From Foliamicus sp965115835 (GTDB taxonomy: Bacteria > Pseudomonadota > Gammaproteobacteria > Steroidobacterales > Foliamicaceae): a stretch of 64,000 nt of DNA. The position numbers were made by a program, and so were the translations under genes. This document shows, piece by piece, positions 1-7,527 of this stretch. A model generated the notes under the pieces. The model was not told the origin of the DNA. It ran no database searches and worked only from the letters and a program-made list of their open reading frames with translations. The DNA is taken from the NCBI GenBank assembly GCA_965115835.1, contig OZ220471.1:2232001-2296000 (forward strand). Reading direction: 5' to 3'. The stretch's first letter is position 1, and every line of letters starts with the position of its first letter.

Positions 1-82
1 CGGCCCGGATATCCCGGACGGATTGCGGAGTTCAGGGCGGGACAGGTTCCGGGGGAACCGCGCAGTTGCCAGCCCAGGGGAC

Positions 83-445
83 TCAGGCCGAGAAGCTCGA
101 CCCGCAGCCGCAGGTGCTTTGCGCGTTGGGGTTGCGAATCACGAACCGCGCGCCGCTCAGGTCGTCTCTGAAATCGATCTCGGCGCCCTCGAGATACTGC
201 AGGCTGGTTGGATCCACCAGCAGCGTCACGCCCAATTGCCTGACTTCCGCGTCGCCCTCTTCCCTCTTTTCGTCAAAGGTGAAGCCGTACTGAAAGCCCG
301 AGCATCCCCCGCCCGAGATGTACACCCGCAGCATCAGCGCGGGGTTGTCCTCCGCCTTGAGCAACTCCCCCACCTTGCGGGCCGCGGCCTCCGTGAAGAC
401 GAGCGGAGCGCTGTCGGGTTGCGCTGCGTCGTATTGCGGTTCCAT
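83..445 (-). CDS. erpA: Iron-sulfur cluster insertion protein ErpA
   Basis: A-type Fe-S carrier of about 120 residues that passes clusters to apo-proteins in the cytoplasm. The three conserved cysteines are visible: one in the GGGCSGFQYGF motif mid-protein and two in the C-terminal CGCGSSF. The start at 445 (MEPQYDAAQP) gives the usual family length; an upstream in-frame extension to 520 is arginine- and proline-rich and looks non-coding. It is the last gene of a minus-strand run (DUF6776-like protein, bactofilin, erpA), 13 bp after the bactofilin stop. IscA or SufA would be the alternatives, but length and context favour ErpA. Confidence 0.9.
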   Translation of the reverse strand: MEPQYDAAQPDSAPLVFTEAAARKVGELLKAEDNPALMLRVYISGGGCSGFQYGFTFDEKREEGDAEVRQLGVTLLVDPTSLQYLEGAEIDFRDDLSGARFVIRNPNAQSTCGCGSSFSA

Positions 446-458
446 CACCGACTGCCGA

Positions 459-890
459 TCAGCCCGCTGCCGCCCGGACCGGCTTTCCGTGCTCCGGTTC
501 GGCGGCGGGAACGGCGGCAACCGGGGCGTTCTCCGCCTCCTTCTCCGCCTTTCGGTTCAGGCTGCCGGTCACGACAGCCCCCTTTTCTACTTCGATGTGT
601 CCGTATTCGATGGACCCCTCCACCCGCGCGGAGGCAGACAGGGAAACGGTGCCGCTGCAGCACAGATCCCCCACCACGGTGCCCTGGATCTGCATGCCGG
701 CCGCGCGCGCATTGCCCTCGATCCTCGCGTCCGACGCCACGGTAAGCTGGTTGTTCCCGTCGCCTGCCGCCAGCACATCGCCCTGCACCAGGCCGGCCAC
801 ATGACAGCCGCGCCCGAAAATCAGGTTGCCCGTGATCCTTGCGTCGGACCCCACCAGCGTGGTAACGGCGTTATTCAGTCGAGTCTTCAT
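459..890 (-). CDS. Bactofilin (polymer-forming cytoskeletal protein)
   Basis: A 143-residue bactofilin (DUF583). The central right-handed beta-helix shows as repeating short strands rich in G, V and I from about residue 15 to 110 (for example ITGNLIFGRGCHVAGLVQGDV). The tail is disordered and rich in alanine, glutamate and proline. Bactofilins polymerise without nucleotide at the membrane and organise cell shape or wall enzymes. The ATG at 890 overlaps the stop of the upstream DUF6776-like gene by ATGA, so the two are probably translationally coupled. Confidence 0.88.
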   Translation of the reverse strand: MKTRLNNAVTTLVGSDARITGNLIFGRGCHVAGLVQGDVLAAGDGNNQLTVASDARIEGNARAAGMQIQGTVVGDLCCSGTVSLSASARVEGSIEYGHIEVEKGAVVTGSLNRKAEKEAENAPVAAVPAAEPEHGKPVRAAAG

Positions 891-1564
891 GTTTTTGCGG
901 CCAGCGGCGCCCAGGGGAACTCGCGCTCGAATTCGTGCTGCTCGTCCGGCTCGGGCGTTACGCGTACCCGGATTGTGCTGGGTTCGAAAAGGTATGGCAA
1001 GGTCATGTCGGCCTGCAGAACCGTATTCCTGCGGAAGTTGAACTCGATGCGGCCCACCTTCCGCTTGCTGATTTCTTCCAGCGTCAGATTCGCGCCGTTA
1101 CCGTCGAGCACACCTTCCAGCAACAGCGTCACATGCCCGCGCGCGCGCGCCGACCGGGCCAACAGCGCCTGGGTAAGCTCCACGCTCAACCGGTAGTCCT
1201 GCTCTTGCTGGCCAGGCTCGACGCTGACCGAATGGATCCTCAAGCCGGCTCGCGCCTCCTGGGGCGTGATAATCTCCTGGAGCCCGTAGATGGTCATCCT
1301 CTGGTTCATCACCTGACCCTGCAGGTCGTGCACCTGCGAGCGCAGCGCCGCCACGGTCTCTTCGTCGATCATCCGGCTGAGTTCCAGGTTGCGCAACTCC
1401 AGGCTTTCGATGCGCGCCTGCATGCCGGCGATCCTGTCATGCAGCATATCGCCCTGCAGCAACCAGCCGGCAATTCCGCCGCCCGCGAACGTCGAAAGCG
1501 GCAACAGGATCAGCGCGACGGAATAGCGACCGCGCCAAACCAGAATCTTGTTTCGGCCAAGCAA
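887..1564 (-). CDS. DUF6776-like membrane-anchored coiled-coil protein
   Basis: A protein of about 225 residues with an N-terminal transmembrane segment (about residues 13-37), a coiled coil (about 40-95, heptad-like L/I spacing) and a C-terminal globular region ending in a beta-rich stretch. This resembles DUF6776 proteins, which often sit beside bactofilin genes in Gammaproteobacteria. The start used is a TTG at 1564; no ATG precedes the membrane segment, so the exact start is uncertain. Molecular function is unknown. Linkage to the bactofilin through an ATGA overlap suggests a shared envelope or cell-shape role (inference). Confidence 0.7.
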   Translation of the reverse strand: MLGRNKILVWRGRYSVALILLPLSTFAGGGIAGWLLQGDMLHDRIAGMQARIESLELRNLELSRMIDEETVAALRSQVHDLQGQVMNQRMTIYGLQEIITPQEARAGLRIHSVSVEPGQQEQDYRLSVELTQALLARSARARGHVTLLLEGVLDGNGANLTLEEISKRKVGRIEFNFRRNTVLQADMTLPYLFEPSTIRVRVTPEPDEQHEFEREFPWAPLAAKT

Positions 1565-1636
1565 ACGCGAAATCCCGATAAGGCAAGGTTCGTGCGACAG
1601 GCTCCCGGCCCGCAGCAGGATGAACTTCCCCCTACT

Positions 1637-2143
1637 TTAACGCATGTTGGCCGTGGCCCGCAGACCGATCCGCTGTTCGAATTCGGCCAGCACTTCCCTG
1701 TACACGGCGCGCTTGAAGGATACGACCTTTTCTGCCGGAAGCCAGTAATCCACCCACTTCCAGCCATCGAACTCGGGATCCTCGGCGAGTTCCGGGCGAA
1801 CCGCCTCGTCGCCGGATTCCAGCCGCAGCAGCCACCACAGCTGCTTTTGCCCGATACAGCGCGCCCCCCCCGAGCGCCGGCAAGACGCCGGCAAGCGGTA
1901 ACGGGCCCAGCGGCGCATACGCGCCATTTCCCGAACCTGCGACGCCTCCAGGCCGAGCTCTTCCTTCAGCTCGCGATACATGGCGGCGCGAGGCGCTTCG
2001 CCCGGACGGACGCCGCCCTGCGGAAACTGCCAGCCCCGACGGTCGCGGCGCCGGGCCAGCAGCACCTGGTCGCGGCCGTCGGAAATGACCATTCCCACTC
2101 CGCGCCGATAACCCTCGTGATCGATAATGTCCTGATCCGCCAC
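1637..2143 (-). CDS. rppH: RNA pyrophosphohydrolase RppH (Nudix)
   Basis: Nudix hydrolase that removes pyrophosphate from the 5' triphosphate of transcripts and so starts RNA decay. The Nudix box is visible as GGVRPGEAPRAAMYRELKEE followed by L-G-L, preceded by WQFPQ and a YRRGVGMVI start typical of RppH. I chose the GTG at 2143 (VADQDIIDHEGY), which places the conserved N-terminus close to the family start; a TTG at 2170 would add nine residues. The stop is about 70 bp from the DUF6776-like gene. Length of about 168 residues is normal. Confidence 0.88.
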   Translation of the reverse strand: MADQDIIDHEGYRRGVGMVISDGRDQVLLARRRDRRGWQFPQGGVRPGEAPRAAMYRELKEELGLEASQVREMARMRRWARYRLPASCRRSGGARCIGQKQLWWLLRLESGDEAVRPELAEDPEFDGWKWVDYWLPAEKVVSFKRAVYREVLAEFEQRIGLRATANMR

Positions 2144-2340
2144 CGGATTCCCGATTCTCAAGCTTGCCAAGGGCGCAAGAATACCCGCGAATCCGCATTC
2201 GCCGGGCCTTGCGGCGCACGCAGCCGCAGGACCGATGGTTTACGATTCGGCCAGGTGGCCGGCGCCGGGCGAAAATGCGCCATGCGAGCGACCGGCAGCG
2301 CAGCCGCGGGGACAGGCGAACTTACAAGGACAGGCAAAAC

Positions 2341-3027
2341 ATGAATCATTCCGTTCGCCGCCACCTCCGCCTGGAAATCGATACTTATGACCGGTCCATA
2401 AGAACATTCATTCCGGCCTACGAAGAGGCGCTGAGACGGGCTGCCGAGACGGTGTCGTCGGTCAATCCGCAAACGGTGCTGGATCTCGGCGCGGGAACGG
2501 GGGCGCTGGCGGAAGCCATTCTCATGCGTTCGGATACGGCCGTGGTGGAATTGCTGGATGTCGATGCGGAGATGCTTGCCGTGGCCAGGACCCGCCTGAA
2601 GCGTTTCGGCAAACGCGCGCGTTTCAGGCAGGAATCGTTTCTCGACCCGCTTCCCTGCTGCGATGCGGCGGCCGCGTCGCTGGCGCTGCATCATGTGCCG
2701 CGGATGGCCGACAAGACCCGCCTGTACGGGCGGATCCGTCAGACGCTGCCCCCCGGCGGCGTGCTGGTCAACGCCGATGTCACAATGCCTGCCGCCGACC
2801 CGCAGCGCAGCGCCGATTACGCCCGATGGGCCGCCCACCTGGTGGCCTGCGGCATTGATGAGGCGCGCGCCCACGAGCACTTCGACGAGTGGGCGGGCGA
2901 GGACACCTACTTTCCCCTGGAAGATGAACTTCGAGCCATGGAAAGCGCGGGCCTCGAAGCCCGGTGCGCTTGGCGCGACATACCCAACACCCTGCTGGTG
3001 GGACGCAAGCCCCCGGCGCCGGGTTGA
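2341..3027 (+). CDS. Class I SAM-dependent methyltransferase
   Basis: A 228-residue Rossmann-fold methyltransferase. Motif I (VLDLGAGTGALAEAIL) lies near residues 45-60, the acidic end of strand 2 is LLDVDAEML, and a later LALHHVPR segment corresponds to motif IV. The substrate cannot be read from sequence; small-molecule methylation is most common for this type. The start is the ATG at 2341; longer in-frame extensions toward 2164 overlap rppH on the other strand and look non-coding. Confidence 0.75.
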   Translation: MNHSVRRHLRLEIDTYDRSIRTFIPAYEEALRRAAETVSSVNPQTVLDLGAGTGALAEAILMRSDTAVVELLDVDAEMLAVARTRLKRFGKRARFRQESFLDPLPCCDAAAASLALHHVPRMADKTRLYGRIRQTLPPGGVLVNADVTMPAADPQRSADYARWAAHLVACGIDEARAHEHFDEWAGEDTYFPLEDELRAMESAGLEARCAWRDIPNTLLVGRKPPAPG

Positions 3028-3113
3028 GCCGCGCTCGACGCCGCAGCCGCTGGCGCTGCCCATCCGCCCCCGGGCGCCGGCGCGTAACGCGCATCTCGCC
3101 GACGCTTCCAGGG

Positions 3114-3202
3114 AATCCCGCGAGACATGCGGGCTACTCCCCGTACGCGTGGGGCTGGGGGCGCTGGGCGGCCTTCGCCAATCCCGCGAGACATGCGGGC
3201 TA
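3114..3202. repeat. Two copies of a 23-bp hairpin-forming repeat
   Basis: The same 23 bases occur at 3114-3136 and 3180-3202, 66 bp apart. Each contains inverted arms CCCGC and GCGGG around a 7-base loop. The second copy ends on the stop codon of the M1 peptidase. They could serve as a convergent terminator or be a REP-like dispersed repeat. Confidence 0.6.
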
Positions 3203-5692
3203 TTCCTCCCCGGGTGCGGCCTCCTCATCGAGCCGGGTCCTGATGTTGTGCATGAGGTCGCGATCCGCCAGATTCCCGCTCTCCGGCGGCGCGTAGCTCT
3301 CGATGCGCGACGGAACAATCCGCCGCGGGTAGTAGTTGTTCTCCACATCGGCGTCCGCGGTTTCCATAAGGGGATCCACCACGAAAGCGCGGATTTTCCG
3401 GTCGGTCACAAGCAGTTTTCTGAAGCCGCGAGGGGTGCGCCGCCAGATTTCCGCGGGCATGCGAATTTCCTCCCTTGCGCCGTTTTCATGCTCCACCCGG
3501 AGAATGACAGGCATGACCAGACCGCCGAGGTTGGAGAACTCCAGGATGTAGTAGTTGCGGTCTTCTTCCACCGCGCGTTCCAGGGCGGCGCGCTGCGAGG
3601 CATCCAGCTCTTCCAGGAATTGCCGGTAGCGATTGCGCTCCACATTGGTGACGGTGTACTCGTCGTGCTGATCGTGGAAGTCGCGCACCTCGGGGTTCTT
3701 CTCCACCCAACTGCGCTTCCCTTCCGCAAGGTTCCGTTCCACGAAGACCGAGGGCGGCTCGGCCTGCATGATCTCGCGCAGTCGGGCGAAATCGATGTCC
3801 GGGTCCTCCGTGTCCAGGCGCATTTCGTGTACCCGGTCCAGCGATATATCCACATGGTCGGTGGTGAAAAACCAGCCCCGCCAGAACCAGTCGAGGTCCA
3901 CTCCCGAAGCCTCCTCCATGGTGCGGAAGAAATCCGCAGGGGTGGGACGCCTGAACTTCCAGCGGCGAGCGTACTCCCGGAACGCGAAGTCGAAGAGCTC
4001 GCGGCCCAGGATGGTTTCGCGCAGGATGTTCAACGCCGCAGTGGGCTTGCGATAGGCGTTGGCGGAGAATTGGAGCACGCTGTCCGACTGGGTCATGACC
4101 GGCGTCTGGTCCTCCGAGAGCATGTAGCCGGTGATGTCTCGAGGCTCCACCTTCCAGGGCATTTGCGGATCCCACTCCCGCACGGCGACTGCGTCGAGGT
4201 AGCTGTTCAGACCCTCGTCCATCCAGGTCCACTGGCGTTCGTCGGAATTGACAATCATGGGGAAGAAGAAATGGCCGATCTCGTGGATGATCACGCGGAT
4301 CAGGAACTTCTTCTCGGAAAGCGAATAGGTTCGGGCGCCGTCTTCCTGCAACGTGGTGCGCGGCCCGTTGAAGGTAATCATGGGGTATTCCATTCCGCCC
4401 AGGAATCCTGTGCTGACCGACTGCGCCGTGGGATAGGGATAAGGGAAGGTGAAGCGGCTGTACACCTCGAGCGCGTGAATCACGACCTCGGTGGAGTAGT
4501 CCGACCAGAGCGTTCCACCCTCCCTGGGATAGAAGGACATGGCCATGACCTGCTCCTGTTCCGCCCCCGGCTGGCGCCAACCCCTGGCGTCCCAGATGAA
4601 CTTGCGCGAGGAGGCCCAGGCGAAGTCGCGCACATTGCGCGCGGAAAAGCGCCAGGTGGCCGTGTCCGCAGCGCCGCGGCGCTCGTTTTCGCGAGCCTCG
4701 TCGGGCGTCACGATGAATACGGGACGCTCCGCCGTTGCCGCCTGCTCAAGGCGCGCGAGCTGCTCGGGAGTCAGCACTTCGGCGGCGTTCTGCAACTCGC
4801 CCGTGGCGGCGACGATGTGATCGGCCGGCACGGTGATGGCCACGTCGTAGTCGCCGAACTCCAGCGTGAACTCGCCCGCGCCGAGAAATTCCTTGTTGGT
4901 CCAGCCGTCGTAGTCGGTGTAGGCGGCCAGCCGGGGAAACCACTGGGAAATGGCGAAAATGTGGTTGCCGCCGGGGCGCGCGTCGTCCGGGAAGCGCTCG
5001 AACCCACCCCGCGCGCGCACCATGTCGCCGTTCACGAGGTTGTATGCGTAGTCCACCGAGAAGACGGTGCGGCTGCCCGATTGCAGCGCCACAGGCAGGT
5101 CCACGCGCATCAGCGTCCCGACCACAGCGTAGTCCAGGGGCGCGCCCGCAGCATCGCGGACGGAACGGATCTCGAAGCCGAGTTCCGCGTCTTGCATGTA
5201 CTGCAGCCTGCGGAGACTGTCGAGGCTGATGCTGGCGGCGGCGTCCCGGTCTTCCTGATCGGGCGCCGCGTCCTCGAAGGTGCGGGTCATTTCCGCGATC
5301 GAATCCCGCCGGAAACGGTTCTGGTCCAGTTGCAGCCACAAATAGGCCAGCGTGTCGGGCGAGTTGTTGTGATAGGTGACGGTCGCTTCGCCGGCAATGC
5401 GCTGCCGGTCCTCGTCAAGGCGCACATCGATCGAGTAATCGACCTGTTGCTGCCAGTAGGCGGGCCCCGGCTGCCCGGCTGCGTTGCGATATGCATTGGG
5501 CGTGGGCAGCAGCTCGCCGAGTTGCCGGAACTTGTCCTCGAACGGCGTCTTTTCATGGGCGGCCGCCGGCGCCGCCGCTGCCGCAACGCAGGCCAGCAAC
5601 AGCGCCGCCCCGGGCGAGACGAACCGCCAGTCCGCCCCTGACCCGCCGATGTCCCCAGCCTGTTCGGTCCCCGGCGGCGTGCTGTGGGTCAT
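3200..5692 (-). CDS. Secreted M1-family zinc metallopeptidase
   Basis: A protein of about 830 residues with an N-terminal signal peptide (hydrophobic LLLACVAAAAAPAAAHE after about residue 30) and an M1 (gluzincin) catalytic core. The zinc motif HEIGH is followed 18 residues later by the glutamate in WMDEGLNSY. The exopeptidase GAMEN-like motif is replaced by GGMEYPM. It probably cleaves peptides in the periplasm. The ATG at 5692 overlaps the stop of the upstream phosphatase gene by ATGA, indicating coupled translation; a longer open frame to 6076 is antisense to that phosphatase gene. Confidence 0.85.
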   Translation of the reverse strand: MTHSTPPGTEQAGDIGGSGADWRFVSPGAALLLACVAAAAAPAAAHEKTPFEDKFRQLGELLPTPNAYRNAAGQPGPAYWQQQVDYSIDVRLDEDRQRIAGEATVTYHNNSPDTLAYLWLQLDQNRFRRDSIAEMTRTFEDAAPDQEDRDAAASISLDSLRRLQYMQDAELGFEIRSVRDAAGAPLDYAVVGTLMRVDLPVALQSGSRTVFSVDYAYNLVNGDMVRARGGFERFPDDARPGGNHIFAISQWFPRLAAYTDYDGWTNKEFLGAGEFTLEFGDYDVAITVPADHIVAATGELQNAAEVLTPEQLARLEQAATAERPVFIVTPDEARENERRGAADTATWRFSARNVRDFAWASSRKFIWDARGWRQPGAEQEQVMAMSFYPREGGTLWSDYSTEVVIHALEVYSRFTFPYPYPTAQSVSTGFLGGMEYPMITFNGPRTTLQEDGARTYSLSEKKFLIRVIIHEIGHFFFPMIVNSDERQWTWMDEGLNSYLDAVAVREWDPQMPWKVEPRDITGYMLSEDQTPVMTQSDSVLQFSANAYRKPTAALNILRETILGRELFDFAFREYARRWKFRRPTPADFFRTMEEASGVDLDWFWRGWFFTTDHVDISLDRVHEMRLDTEDPDIDFARLREIMQAEPPSVFVERNLAEGKRSWVEKNPEVRDFHDQHDEYTVTNVERNRYRQFLEELDASQRAALERAVEEDRNYYILEFSNLGGLVMPVILRVEHENGAREEIRMPAEIWRRTPRGFRKLLVTDRKIRAFVVDPLMETADADVENNYYPRRIVPSRIESYAPPESGNLADRDLMHNIRTRLDEEAAPGEE

Positions 5693-7347
5693 CGTGTTTC
5701 CTCGTCGCTTGCGGCAGCCGACACCTCGTCCAGCGGCGCTTCCCAGTCCGGGAGACGCCCAAGTCCGAGAACGGCGGCCAGGGTGGGAGCGACATGACGC
5801 GGCGTGACCGGCGTGTCCACCACTGCGGCCTCGAGCCCACGACCGTAAAAGATGATCGGCACGCGCCTGTCGGGCAAATGCGGCGACCCGTGACTGGCCG
5901 CGTATACCGGCGGTTCGGCGCTGAAGAAGCTGTTTTCGCCCGCCGCCAGGTACACTTCGCCGCTGCGGCCCGGAAAACTGCTGTTGCGAATCAGTTCGCA
6001 CAGCTCGTCCCGGCCGCAGGAATCCAGCCGTGAGGCGGGGAGCGCCCGCACGATTCCGGGACGGGCCTCCAGCCATTGCGCAGCTTGCTCGCCAACCCGA
6101 TCGACCGCAAGGCCGGCCCGCGCGATCCCTTCAAGGTCCAGGTAGAGCCAGGGCGATACGATGCGAAGGACCATATCCTGCTCTACCCCCAGGGCCAGAC
6201 GAAGCGCACGGTCCAGTTTTCGGGCCAGCGCGCGGGGGAAGATGCGCGAGGCCTGCGGATCCGCGCCGGGAACCGTTTCCGGAATGGGACGCATGCCGTG
6301 GTCGGAGGTCAATACCAGCTGGAACCGCTCGCGTCCCAGGCGGCCTTCCAGGTAGGCCAGCATGTCCGCCAGCAACCGGTCCAGCCGATGCAGGTTGTCT
6401 TCGGCCTCGCGGCTGTTGTGGCCGAATGCGTGCCCGATCCGGTCGGTGGCGGAAAGGCTGATCGCAAGCAGATCCGGATATTGATCCTCGCCCAGCGATT
6501 CCGCCTCGATAACCGCCCTGGCCAGCCCGGCGGTGATTTCGTCGCCCTGGGGCGCATAACGGAGCTGATCGAAATAAAGCGAGGTTCCCGCCGCCGCAAA
6601 ACGGTGCGGGAAGCCCCGCGTCCAGCCTTGCGGCGGCCGCTCCCAAACCCGCTCGTCACGGTACTCGTATGCGCCTTCGGGAAGCATCAGTTCCCAACTC
6701 TCCGCCAGACCCTGGTGCGCCCGGGCGTTATAGGCGGCGAGCCAATCGGGAATGTTGCCTGCCGGGTAGTAGTAGGCGCTGGTGATGAATGTTCCCGTTT
6801 TCTTCGAGTACCAGAACGCCTTGCCTTGCTTGCCCGCCAGGAAGACAGCGCCCCGGTCCTTGATGGACACGGCAAAAATTTTGCCGCGGCCCTCCAATTG
6901 GGCGTACAGCACATCCGCCAGCGCCGGGGCATCCAGCTGCAGGGGCGAGACCCCCGGCCCCCCGGCGCCGAGCAGGAAATGGTTGTGGTCGCGGACACTG
7001 GCCATGGCTCGCCCCGACACCCGATCGAACCAGGAGTTGGAGATTACGCCGTGCGTGGACGGCTGCACACCCGTGGCGATCGTCGCATGGCCCGGCGCCG
7101 TGCTGCTGGTGGCGTGATCGAAGGCGGCGTTTGCGTACACCACGCCCTCCCGCCACAACCGCCGGAAACCGGTGCTCGAGGGCTTGTGCGCCCATTCCCG
7201 CGCGCGGTCCGCGGTGAGCTGGTCCACGATCACGATCACCGCCAAACCGGGCGCTTCGCCAACCGGTATTTCCCCGGCGGCGAGGGGCCGCGCCGCGATG
7301 AACGCCAGCACTGCCGCCAGCAACACCATGCAGCGCAATGTCTTCAT
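5689..7347 (-). CDS. PafA-like alkaline phosphatase / type I phosphodiesterase
   Basis: A protein of about 552 residues of the alkaline phosphatase superfamily. It has a signal peptide (MKTLRCMVLLAAVLAFIAARPLAAGE), which fixes the start at 7347. Near the N-terminus are a metal-binding aspartate (VIVIVDQLTAD) and a threonine nucleophile in STAPGHATIATG. Downstream, SATDRIGHAFGH and LTSDHGMRP supply the remaining Zn ligands. These features match PafA-type phosphatases that release phosphate from monoesters in the periplasm. It is divergent from a TonB receptor followed by a phytase, which suggests organophosphate scavenging. Confidence 0.8.
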   Translation of the reverse strand: MKTLRCMVLLAAVLAFIAARPLAAGEIPVGEAPGLAVIVIVDQLTADRAREWAHKPSSTGFRRLWREGVVYANAAFDHATSSTAPGHATIATGVQPSTHGVISNSWFDRVSGRAMASVRDHNHFLLGAGGPGVSPLQLDAPALADVLYAQLEGRGKIFAVSIKDRGAVFLAGKQGKAFWYSKKTGTFITSAYYYPAGNIPDWLAAYNARAHQGLAESWELMLPEGAYEYRDERVWERPPQGWTRGFPHRFAAAGTSLYFDQLRYAPQGDEITAGLARAVIEAESLGEDQYPDLLAISLSATDRIGHAFGHNSREAEDNLHRLDRLLADMLAYLEGRLGRERFQLVLTSDHGMRPIPETVPGADPQASRIFPRALARKLDRALRLALGVEQDMVLRIVSPWLYLDLEGIARAGLAVDRVGEQAAQWLEARPGIVRALPASRLDSCGRDELCELIRNSSFPGRSGEVYLAAGENSFFSAEPPVYAASHGSPHLPDRRVPIIFYGRGLEAAVVDTPVTPRHVAPTLAAVLGLGRLPDWEAPLDEVSAAASDEETR

Positions 7348-7527
7348 GGAAGCCCTCCACCAGCCAGATTCTGTGCAATGTACCGCAAACCGCGGCTCGC
7401 CACGACTCCCCCAGCGCTCTGTGTAACGCAAACATTTCATATCTGCAACATTTCCTTCGTATCCATACTCGACAATGCCGGGGCATTGTTCCTTCAAGGA
7501 TTGCAGCAACTTCAGGAGGTTCAAGCC
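7348..7527. promoter_or_regulatory. Divergent intergenic region, phosphatase / TonB receptor
   Basis: This 180-bp region separates two divergently transcribed genes and must hold both promoters. It is more AT-rich than its flanks. A clear Shine-Dalgarno (AGGAGG at 7514-7519) precedes the receptor ATG at 7528. I see no convincing Pho box. Confidence 0.45.

Noticed and set aside
3114..3202. Two repeats as a tiny CRISPR array
   Set aside because: Only two 23-bp copies, one on a stop codon, no leader or cas genes near; more like a REP or terminator repeat.
2663..5641. Long plus-strand frame of 992 codons
   Set aside because: Runs through the methyltransferase in another frame and antisense to the M1 peptidase; no domain content.
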